Position numbers and translations under genes: made by a program. DNA of 64,000 bases from NCBI GenBank assembly GCA_044508675.1, contig JBIQHF010000010.1, positions 50,690-114,689 of the forward strand, written 5' to 3'. This DNA is from Raineyella sp044508675 (lineage in GTDB: Bacteria; Actinomycetota; Actinomycetes; Propionibacteriales; Propionibacteriaceae). Positions 57,512 through 64,000 of this stretch are shown here, in pieces (position 1 is the first letter of the stretch; each line of letters starts with the position of its first letter). The notes below the pieces were generated by a model. The model saw nothing but the letters and a program-made list of their open reading frames with translations, searched no databases and had not been told where the DNA came from.

Positions 57512-59056
57512 ATGGTGAGGCGACGCCTGGTCGGGCTCGTCCTCGCGCTGGCCGGCGGGTTGCTGGTGTCGGCCTGCACCCAGCAGGCGGCCCCGCCGGC
57601 ACCCCGGCCGGAGGTGCCGGTGCCGCACGAGACGAACACGCCCACGCCGACCCCGCTGCCCAACCGGGACTTCACCGTCGGCACGACCGACGTGATCAGC
57701 ACCGTCGACCCGGCCGCGATGACGGACGGGGGATCCGAGACGATCGCCTTCACGGTGTACCAGCGGCTGATGACCACCCCGGCCGGCAGCGACCTGCTCA
57801 AGCCCGATGCGGCCCGTGACTGCATCTTCGAGCAGGCCACGGTCTACACCTGCACCCTGCGGGAGGGGCTGCGCTTCCACTCCGGGAAGCCGGTCACCTC
57901 GACCGAGGTCAAGTACTCGATCGACCGGGCCCGCACCCTCGGCGTGCCCGGGTCCAGTGCCGCCCAGCTCGCCTCGATCGACACGATCCAGACCCCCGAC
58001 GAGCAGACCGTACGGTTCGTGCTGTCCTACGCCGACAGCGACATCGGCTATGCACTGGCCTCCCCGGCCGCCTCGATCATCGACCCCCAGGTCTTTGCCG
58101 CCGACGCGATCGCCGAGCCGGGCACCGCGCCGGCCGGGTCGGGGCCCTATCGCTACGTCACCTCAGGTGAGGGCATCTGGACCTTCGCCCGCCACGAGAC
58201 CTACCAGGGCTACTCGTCGGCGAACATCGTCCGGGTGGTGCTGCGGGAGTACCAGGCTTCGGCCGACCTGGAGCAGGCGATGGCAGCCGGGGACGTCGAC
58301 GTGGCCTGGCGCGGCCTGGACCAGGCTGCCGTGATTCGACAGCGGCAGGCCGCCAACCGCGACAGCTCAGCATCGCAGGAGCCGCTGCCGTCACCGTTCC
58401 GGTCGGTCGAGGCGTCCGGCGCCCGGGTCATCCGGCTGCAGTGGAACCCGGCGTCCCCGCAGGTCGGCGACGCGACCACCCGCGCTTTCGTCAGCGAGGC
58501 GGTCGCCGGCCGCCGCACCCTGACCAGCATCATGCCGACCCGGATCACCGGCTCCCTGCAAGGGCTGTACACCGCCGGTGGCCGGCCCCAGCTGGAGGCC
58601 CCGGCGAACCCGCCGGTCGCCCTGGTGCTCGGCTACGACCCGCGGATGCCGGACGGCGCCGAGATCGCCTGGCAGCTGGAGCGCTCGCTCGACGACACCG
58701 GGTTCGCCGAGGCGAGTGTCCAGCCCGGCGTCGAGGGCGCCGATCTGTGGATCGTCGACACCCGGGCAGCGACCTGGACGCCGCGGGCCTGGCTGCAGGC
58801 GTACACCCAGGTCGCCGACTCCCCGCACGCCAGCGAGGTGGCCGGGATCCTGACCGGCGGCCTGACCTCCAGCGACGCGCCGACCCGAGAGGCGGCGACC
58901 CGTACCCTGCAGGCGTACGCCGCCGAGGACGCGTACGTCACGCCGCTGACCCAGAGCAACGAGTACGTGTTCGTCCGGGACGGCTATCGGGTCGACCTCG
59001 GACGGATGGGCACCGGCTGGCAGCTCGGGCTGGCGGCCTTCTCCCGGACCGATTGA
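57512..59056 (+). CDS. Orphan ABC-type solute-binding lipoprotein (SBP_bac_5 family)
   Basis: 514 residues. Lipoprotein signal with lipobox VSAC (Cys about residue 22), a Pro/Thr-rich linker, then the family 5 (peptide/nickel) binding-protein fold: DFTVGTTDVISTVDPAAM, QRLMTTPAGSDLLKPDAARD, and LREGLRFHSGKPVTSTEVKYS split over conserved blocks. No permease or ATPase gene is adjacent, so it either serves a transporter elsewhere or has another role at the surface. It starts directly after the HAD gene stop, and trmI follows 10 bp later. Confidence 0.85.
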   Translation: MVRRRLVGLVLALAGGLLVSACTQQAAPPAPRPEVPVPHETNTPTPTPLPNRDFTVGTTDVISTVDPAAMTDGGSETIAFTVYQRLMTTPAGSDLLKPDAARDCIFEQATVYTCTLREGLRFHSGKPVTSTEVKYSIDRARTLGVPGSSAAQLASIDTIQTPDEQTVRFVLSYADSDIGYALASPAASIIDPQVFAADAIAEPGTAPAGSGPYRYVTSGEGIWTFARHETYQGYSSANIVRVVLREYQASADLEQAMAAGDVDVAWRGLDQAAVIRQRQAANRDSSASQEPLPSPFRSVEASGARVIRLQWNPASPQVGDATTRAFVSEAVAGRRTLTSIMPTRITGSLQGLYTAGGRPQLEAPANPPVALVLGYDPRMPDGAEIAWQLERSLDDTGFAEASVQPGVEGADLWIVDTRAATWTPRAWLQAYTQVADSPHASEVAGILTGGLTSSDAPTREAATRTLQAYAAEDAYVTPLTQSNEYVFVRDGYRVDLGRMGTGWQLGLAAFSRTD

Positions 59057-59066
59057 GTGGAGCACA

Positions 59067-59996
59067 GTGACGACGAACAACGATCCCCATGCCTCGGGCG
59101 TACGCCTGGGCCCGCTCCAGGCCGGCGAGCGGGTGAACCTGTCGGACGTGAAGGGGCGGCGTCACTCGATCGTGTTGCAGTGCGGCGGCGCGTTCTTCAC
59201 CGCCCGGGGGGCGATCTCCCACGACGACCTGATCGGCGGGCCCGACGGTGCCACGGTCGAGTCCAGTCTGGGGCAGACGTACGTGTGCTTCCGGCCGCTG
59301 CTGGAGGAGTTCACTGTCTCGATGAAGCGCGGCGCGGCGGTGATCTACCCCAAGGACGCGGCGATGATCATGATGTTCACCGACATCTTCCCGGGCGCCC
59401 GGGTGCTGGAGGCCGGCGTCGGCTCCGGCGCGCTGACCCTGTCGCTGCTGCGGGCGGTCGGACCGGGCGGCGTGGTGCACTCGTACGAGCGGCGCGCCGA
59501 GTTTGCCGCGGTCGCGGAGCGGAACGTGACCGCGTTCTTCGACGGCCGCCGGCCCGACAATTGGCAGCTGCACCACGGTGATCTGGCCGAGGTGATCACC
59601 GACGACGAGGTCGACCGGGTGGTGCTGGACATGCTCGCCCCGTGGGACTGCATCGACGCGGTCACTGCCCGGCTGGTCGGCGGCGGCCTGTTGTGCTGCT
59701 ATGTCGCGACCACCACCCAGATGGGTAGGGTGATGGATACGTTGCGCGCCACCCGCTGCTACACCGAGCCGCGGGCGACCGAGACCACGATCCGCAGCTG
59801 GCATGCCGAGGGTCTGGCGATCCGGCCCGGCCACCAGACGTCGGGCCACACCGGTTTTCTGGTGATCGCACGCCGGATGGCCCACGGAGTGGACGCGCCG
59901 CTGCGCAAGCGGCGCCCCGCTCCCGGGGCGTACGGACCCGATTACACCGGCCCGGTTCCCCCGGGCGTCCCGGTCCAGGAGGATGACGATGAGTGA
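59067..59996 (+). CDS. trmI: tRNA (adenine58-N1)-methyltransferase TrmI
   Basis: 309 residues, GTG start. SAM motif I VLEAGVGSGALTLSLLRAVG, motif IV DMLAPWDCIDAV and an N-terminal beta domain. Methylates A58 in the T-loop of tRNAs. It directly precedes arc in most actinobacteria; the two overlap by 14 nt here. Confidence 0.94.
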   Translation: MTTNNDPHASGVRLGPLQAGERVNLSDVKGRRHSIVLQCGGAFFTARGAISHDDLIGGPDGATVESSLGQTYVCFRPLLEEFTVSMKRGAAVIYPKDAAMIMMFTDIFPGARVLEAGVGSGALTLSLLRAVGPGGVVHSYERRAEFAAVAERNVTAFFDGRRPDNWQLHHGDLAEVITDDEVDRVVLDMLAPWDCIDAVTARLVGGGLLCCYVATTTQMGRVMDTLRATRCYTEPRATETTIRSWHAEGLAIRPGHQTSGHTGFLVIARRMAHGVDAPLRKRRPAPGAYGPDYTGPVPPGVPVQEDDDE

Positions 59997-61659
59997 GCAG
60001 ACCCAGGAGCAGCTGCAGGCCGAGCTGTACCGGATTCGCGACGAACTGCGGACCGCCACCGACCAGAGCCGCCGCCTCTCGCAGGAGAAGGCCTCCGCCG
60101 ACCGGCGCGTTGCCACCCTGCGGACCGAGGGCCGCACGATGGCCGAGCAGAACAAGAAGCTGACCGATCTGCTCGGCCAGACCCGCGACGAGCTGGTGAA
60201 GCTGCGCGGCAAGCTCGAGGAGTTGCGCAGTCCGCCCTCGTCGTTCGGGCTGGTGGTCGGGCTACCCGGCGGCCAGGTCGCCGACGTGGTGATCGGCACC
60301 CGCCGGCTGCGGGTCCAGGTCTCGCCCTCGGTCGAGATGGAGACCCTGGCGGTCGGCGCCCAGGTGCTGCTGAACGATGTCCCGCAGGTGATCGGCGTCG
60401 CCGAGACGGCGGTGACCGGCGAGCTGGCCGTGGTCAAGGAGGCCCTCGACGACGGCCGGCTGCTGGTGATGACCGGCACCGACCGCGAGGAGGTGCTGCA
60501 CCGCGCCGTCGGGCTGGTCGACGAGCAGCTGCGGGTCGGCCAGTCGGTGCTGGTCGACACCAAGGCCGGGCTGGCGCTGGACCGGGTCCAGACCACCGAT
60601 GTCGCCGACCTGATCCTGGAGGAGACCCCGGACGTGTCGTACGAGGACATCGGCGGCCTCGGCGCCCAGATCGAGCAGATCCGCGATGCGGTCGAGTTGC
60701 CGTTCCTGCACCGCGACCTGTTCGGCACCTACGACCTCACCCCGCCCAAGGGCATCCTGCTGTACGGGCCGCCCGGCTGCGGCAAGACGATGATCGCCAA
60801 GGCCGTCGCGCACTCGCTGTCCGGGGAGGGCGGCGCCGAGGGCCGCTCGTACTTCTTCAACATCAAGGGCCCGCAGCTGCTGAACAAGTACGTCGGGGAG
60901 TCCGAGCGGCAGATCCGGGTGGTCTTCCAGCGGGCCCGCGACAAGGCCTCCGACGGGGCGCCGGTGGTGATCTTCTTCGACGAGATGGAGTCGATCTTCC
61001 GCACCCGCGGCACCGGCCTGTCCTCCGACGTCGAGACCACCATCGTGCCGCAGCTGCTGGCCGAGATCGACGGGGTGGAGCAGCTCGCCAACGTGATCGT
61101 GATCGGCGCGTCCAACCGCGAGGACATGATCGACCCGGCGATCCTGCGCCCGGGCCGTTTCGACGTGAAGGTACGGATCAAGCGGCCGGACCGGGAGGCG
61201 GCGGCCGACATCTTCGGTCGGTATTTCAACGAGCGGGTGCCGGTGCGGCCGGGTGAGACCCGGCAGGAGATGATCGGGGCGGCACTGGACCGGCTCTACG
61301 CCGCCGACAAGGACACCGAGATCTTCGAGATCACGTACGCCTCCGGCGCGACCGCGACGATCCACTACGGTGATCTGGCCTCCGGAGCGATGATCGAGTC
61401 GATCGTCGCGCGGGCCAAGAAGCTGGCGATCAAGCAGGTGCTGGCCGGCGGCCCGGCGGGTGTGTCGACCGAGCAACTGCTGCGGGCCACTGAGATCCAG
61501 TTCACCGACCAAACCGAGATGCCGACCGCCGACCCGTCGGACTGGGCCCGGATCATCGGACCGGACCAGGGCGAGCACTCCCGCGAGACGATCGTGGCGG
61601 TGAAGCCGCTGCGCGGCGGCAACGCCGCGGCTGTCGGGTCGACAGGACAGTACCTGTGA
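59983..61659 (+). CDS. arc: AAA ATPase forming ring-shaped complexes (ARC/Mpa), proteasome activator
   Basis: 558 residues (ATG 59983, or ATG 59989). An N-terminal coiled coil (about residues 3-75) that would capture Pup, two OB domains, then the AAA module with Walker A GPPGCGKTM (about 262), Walker B VVIFFDEMESIF (about 327) and the arginine-finger region DPAILRPGRFD. The C-terminus ends in GQYL, the gate-opening tail that docks on the 20S proteasome. dop and pup, which normally follow arc, are not found before the window ends; a lower-GC minus-strand island follows instead. Confidence 0.96.
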   Translation: MTMSEQTQEQLQAELYRIRDELRTATDQSRRLSQEKASADRRVATLRTEGRTMAEQNKKLTDLLGQTRDELVKLRGKLEELRSPPSSFGLVVGLPGGQVADVVIGTRRLRVQVSPSVEMETLAVGAQVLLNDVPQVIGVAETAVTGELAVVKEALDDGRLLVMTGTDREEVLHRAVGLVDEQLRVGQSVLVDTKAGLALDRVQTTDVADLILEETPDVSYEDIGGLGAQIEQIRDAVELPFLHRDLFGTYDLTPPKGILLYGPPGCGKTMIAKAVAHSLSGEGGAEGRSYFFNIKGPQLLNKYVGESERQIRVVFQRARDKASDGAPVVIFFDEMESIFRTRGTGLSSDVETTIVPQLLAEIDGVEQLANVIVIGASNREDMIDPAILRPGRFDVKVRIKRPDREAAADIFGRYFNERVPVRPGETRQEMIGAALDRLYAADKDTEIFEITYASGATATIHYGDLASGAMIESIVARAKKLAIKQVLAGGPAGVSTEQLLRATEIQFTDQTEMPTADPSDWARIIGPDQGEHSRETIVAVKPLRGGNAAAVGSTGQYL

Positions 61660-61700
61660 TCGCCAGGACCGACTGATGGGAGAACAGTCGGTCCTGGCGA
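61660..61700. terminator. Perfect 16-bp hairpin after arc
   Basis: TCGCCAGGACCGACTG (61660-61675) and its exact complement (61685-61700) flank a 9-nt loop, starting at the base after the arc stop and ending 10 bp before the stop of the convergent island gene. No U-tract. Likely bidirectional terminator and a possible junction of the island. Confidence 0.75.
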
Positions 61701-61710
61701 CGCCCACCGT

Positions 61711-62022
61711 TCAGTTCTCGGCCTGCCTGTTGCGGCGTTGCCGCCGCGTGGTGCCCAGCACCAGTCTGGTGAGGTACCAGACGACAACATACGACGCGAC
61801 CTGTGAGAGAAAGACCGCCAGTATCACGAACTGGATTCCTTGGGGGCCGCTTCCTGTCGTTCTCAAAAACTCGCAGTAATCGGGTGTATAGCCGAGGCAC
61901 TTCAGCGAGCTGAACATCACTTGTCCAGTCCTCCACCACGCTTCCCAGAAGGCGTAGGCTGCGATGAGTCCGAGAGCATGGGGTAGTGCCCGCCTCCAGA
62001 CGGGAACCTTGGCTAGAAGCAT
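61711..62022 (-). CDS. Small membrane protein of unknown function (103 aa), island gene
   Basis: Two or three hydrophobic segments (ALPHALGLIAAYAFWEAWW; GIQFVILAVFLSQVASYVVV) with a two-cysteine loop between them (KCLGYTPDYCEF) and a basic C-terminus (TTRRQRRNRQ). No family recognised. It overlaps the upstream gene by 10 nt and is the last gene of a three-gene minus-strand run. Base composition is clearly lower in GC than arc or trmI. Confidence 0.65.
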   Translation of the reverse strand: MLLAKVPVWRRALPHALGLIAAYAFWEAWWRTGQVMFSSLKCLGYTPDYCEFLRTTGSGPQGIQFVILAVFLSQVASYVVVWYLTRLVLGTTRRQRRNRQAEN

Positions 62023-62882
62023 GCGAAGGGTTCTCCTCCATACTCACGCGCTGCGCATCCTGGTGCCGTGATCCCACGCTCGTAGCCGAACATTGCCTCT
62101 GACGGAACATCGAGTGCGCCAATTTCATCACTGAGTCCCATGCACTCCGATGCGATAGCGCCCGTGAGGCAGTTGTTCGACACTGGGTCGATATTGCCCA
62201 TCATGGGGGAATCGGGTTTGCTGGCGGTGACGCCTTGAATCATGGTCTGGACAAGCCAATAATCGGGATTCCATTCCTGTGAGGGAAGCCGGTTGGGGAG
62301 GCCAATACCAACAGTCTGCGACATGATCTCGCAGGAATCGGTCGAATTGACGGTGTCAAAGTAGGGTTTGGAGGCCCGAAGGTCCTGCCCTGAGGGGGAC
62401 TCGAAGGCCCAGAAGTCAACGGACTTGTCCGAGTTTCGAGCCGTCCAGAATCCCATGTCTCCGTCTGGGCAGTTGTTGAAGGGGTTGGGCCTGCGAGTGA
62501 TGCCTGCGCCGGCAGTGTTCCTCAAGTTCGTTTCGATCTCCAAACCGCGGGTTCCGCCCCAGTTCCCCCCGCCCGGGCTTTGGCCCTCGCTCCATTCGAG
62601 GCTGGCCACGATCTCACGGGTGCCGTCGCCCAAAGTGTGGGCTCTGGTCATATGCCACGAGGGGTACCAATCCGGGAGATCATCAAGGCCCGACAGATCC
62701 AAACTCTGCGTTCGTTGTGATGGCTGCATTTCCCGTGTCGGGTCCAATGGCGACACGTCTGCCATAACATCTGCGGTGGTTGAACGCTGCGTGGAGGATT
62801 GCTGCTGTTGTGCGTCAGTCCGTACTTGGTCCACCTGCTCGTCGGACGGCGGTTCGGTTGACTCGAACACAATTGCGGTCAC
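62013..62882 (-). CDS. Probable exported protein of unknown function (289 aa), island gene
   Basis: GTG start overlapping the stop of the signal-peptide gene at 62879. It has no signal peptide of its own, yet it has six cysteines (NNCPDG, DSCEIM, NNCLTG, SECMG, PGCAAR, FACF), many Trp and Asn residues and a Gly-rich beta-like region (GGGNWGGTRGLE), features of a secreted disulfide-bonded protein. One additional C in the six-base run at 62887-62892 would fuse it in frame to the preceding signal-peptide protein, giving about 396 residues. No family recognised. Codon use is much less GC-biased than the chromosome around it. Confidence 0.65.
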   Translation of the reverse strand: MTAIVFESTEPPSDEQVDQVRTDAQQQQSSTQRSTTADVMADVSPLDPTREMQPSQRTQSLDLSGLDDLPDWYPSWHMTRAHTLGDGTREIVASLEWSEGQSPGGGNWGGTRGLEIETNLRNTAGAGITRRPNPFNNCPDGDMGFWTARNSDKSVDFWAFESPSGQDLRASKPYFDTVNSTDSCEIMSQTVGIGLPNRLPSQEWNPDYWLVQTMIQGVTASKPDSPMMGNIDPVSNNCLTGAIASECMGLSDEIGALDVPSEAMFGYERGITAPGCAAREYGGEPFACF

Positions 62883-63202
62883 TGGCGGGGGGCGCCGTAT
62901 TCCTCCTGGAGGTCTGCATTCATTTCTCTGCCCCAGTTGTCCTTGCTGGAGATAGTGTACTCACCCACGGCGTTGACGTACTCGAAGCGCACAGCAGTGG
63001 CGTCGGTATCACCGACGATCGCTTGGGCGATTTCCGGGCTGGTTGTCTGGATGGGGACCTCCACCCGCGTCACATCATCCCGCTGAGCTTGTGCACCTCC
63101 TGCGCCCGCCCGGTCGTCCGCCTTGGCCTGTGGGCCCATGGACATCAGTGCTGCAGTCAGCGCGATCGCGAAGGCGATGGTGTAATGCTTCTTTTTCTCC
63201 AT
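62879..63202 (-). CDS. Exported N-terminal protein with signal peptide (107 aa), island gene
   Basis: ATG 63202 with GGAGGGG 5 nt upstream. A classical signal peptide: basic EKKKHY, hydrophobic IAFAIALTAALMSM, and an AKA cleavage site near residue 28. The mature part (TRVEVPIQTTSPEIAQAIVG, AVRFEYVNAVGEYTISSKD) looks like a small beta domain and ends right after the six-C homopolymer. It is either a complete small exported protein translationally coupled to the next gene (GTGA overlap) or the N-terminal piece of a frameshifted longer protein. Confidence 0.65.
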   Translation of the reverse strand: MEKKKHYTIAFAIALTAALMSMGPQAKADDRAGAGGAQAQRDDVTRVEVPIQTTSPEIAQAIVGDTDATAVRFEYVNAVGEYTISSKDNWGREMNADLQEEYGAPRQ

Positions 63203-63452
63203 TGAACCCCTCCATTGACGTATTCCGATACCTGGACCATAGGGATCGGCAGGTCATCCCGTCGAGGCAAGACCCTTGATGAGCAAGGGGGTGGCCGATG
63301 TGGACGGTCGCCGGCGGGATCTCCGACAGGGATCGGAGCCGAGTGGTGAATCCGCTGATTTGCGGTCCACCTCACAATCTGGAATCCAGCGCGGGACGAT
63401 CGGTCGACCGACGGCCCTCCACCTCGTCGGGAAGTCGTGGGTCGCGCAGATA
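63203..63452. other. Island upstream region without a supportable gene
   Basis: 250 bp between the first island gene and the decayed arc copy. It should contain the promoter of the minus-strand genes, but I could not place -10 and -35 elements confidently. I see no ORF with proper codon bias on either strand. Confidence 0.4.
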
Positions 63453-63627
63453 GGGCCACCGAGACCGAGTCCATCGACAACACCGAGATGCCGACAGCCG
63501 ACCCGTCCGACTGGGGCCGGATCATCGACCCGGACCAGAGCGAGCACGGTCGCGAGCCGATCGTCGGCGTACGGGCGCTGCACGGTGGCAGCTGCGCTGC
63601 CGGGGGACGACCGGGCACTACCTGTGA
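63453..63627 (+). pseudogene. Decayed second copy of the arc 3' end
   Basis: 175 bp that align with arc 61484-61659 at about 78% identity (hand count) from the RATE codons to the stop. The reading frame gives TEMPTADPSDWGRIIDPDQS, against TEMPTADPSDWARIIGPDQG in arc. A one-base deletion near the end shifts the frame, so the terminal GHYL codons and TGA (63625-63627), matching GQYL-TGA of arc, are out of frame with the rest. No other part of arc was found here. It marks the distal border of the island and points to recombination with a diverged arc gene. Confidence 0.8.
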
Positions 63628-63674
63628 TCACGCCCGCGGCTGTGAAAGCGGTTCGGGGAAGAGCGCTTTTTCTG

Positions 63675-63974
63675 TCAGACCAGAGGGCCAGAGCGTGACT
63701 GTGACCCGTGGGCGAGTCGGGGCACCACCACCCCGACTGCCAACAGCGTCATGCCACAAGCCAGAGCCAACGAGGACACCGATCGACCCAAGGCCACAAG
63801 CCACAGTGGTGCCTCAGCTACCAGCCTGACGGAGGCGAAGCCGGTCCCAGCCAACGGTGTCAGGGCAACATACACCACGAGCAGGGCAATGCCCGCCACC
63901 GCAGATCGGCGGGACCAGCCAACTCGCGAAACCCCTCCCAAAATGAGGGCGGTGTCATAGCGTCGTAGCAACAC
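63675..63974 (-). CDS. Putative membrane protein, possibly truncated by the window edge
   Basis: 99 residues from GTG 63974, but the same frame stays open to the window end, so the true start may lie outside. Hydrophobic segments AVAGIALLVVYVALTPLAG, APLWLVALGRSV and SLALACGMTLLAVGVVVPRL suggest two or three membrane helices with short loops. No family recognised. It lies just beyond the decayed arc tail. Confidence 0.45.
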   Translation of the reverse strand: MLLRRYDTALILGGVSRVGWSRRSAVAGIALLVVYVALTPLAGTGFASVRLVAEAPLWLVALGRSVSSLALACGMTLLAVGVVVPRLAHGSQSRSGPLV

Positions 63975-64000
63975 TGCCGGTGAGTGAGGGGTTGGTCGAT

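Noticed and set aside
61676..61879. 67-codon plus-strand ORF after arc
   Set aside because: It begins in the loop of the arc terminator hairpin and runs antisense to an island gene; no ribosome-binding site.

Overview
This window comes from a high-GC actinobacterium. Gene order and content (an actinobacterial integration host factor mihF between pyrF and gmk, the AAA ATPase arc of the Pup-proteasome system behind trmI, a PriA without recognisable helicase motifs, DUF349 and DUF6167 proteins, an aroK-aroB fusion) suggest the order Propionibacteriales, probably Propionibacteriaceae. The family is an inference from gene order; I ran no database search. I saw no rRNA, tRNA, CRISPR array, transposase or integrase.

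Layout. 1-2.8 kb: the 3' part of a fatty acyl-CoA reductase-like/HAD fusion and a LarA-like protein. 3.0-6.1 kb: yebC-ruvCAB. 6.1-12.5 kb: yajC-secD-secF, apt and the bifunctional (p)ppGpp enzyme rel. 12.6-16.0 kb: a DUF349 gene, a glyoxalase-II-like hydrolase and hisS. 16.0-18.3 kb: a histidine kinase and a response regulator on opposite strands, with a previously uncalled 59-codon ORF translationally coupled to the kinase. 18.4-23.3 kb: aspS, a NUDIX-like gene, rarA and an unknown gene. 23.4-32.5 kb: a tightly overlapping run DUF948-DUF6167-alaS-ruvX-mltG-aroE-aroC-aroKB-PH-like. 32.5-42.7 kb: efp-nusB-carA-carB-pyrD-pyrF-mihF-gmk-rpoZ-coaBC. 42.7-47.0 kb on the minus strand: priA-fmt-rsmB. 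47.0-53.3 kb: rpe, thrC, a pair of exported proteins of unknown function, a FUSC-family membrane protein and a PAC2 protein. 53.3-61.7 kb: metH, a HAD phosphatase, an orphan solute-binding lipoprotein, trmI and arc. 61.7-64 kb: a lower-GC island with three overlapping minus-strand exported or membrane proteins, followed by a decayed second copy of the arc 3' end and a partial membrane protein.

Most of the window is housekeeping: recombination, protein export, aromatic and pyrimidine biosynthesis, translation, methionine and one-carbon metabolism. The accessory signals are (i) the candidate peptide/kinase/regulator cassette at 16.0-18.3 kb, (ii) the island between the intact arc and its degenerate tail copy, including a likely secreted protein split at a six-base homopolymer, and (iii) the exported-protein pair at 49.5-50.9 kb next to twin perfect palindromes. 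At least ten genes have a -10-like hexamer (TAnnnT) ending only 6-8 nt before the start codon and no Shine-Dalgarno, which points to leaderless mRNAs.
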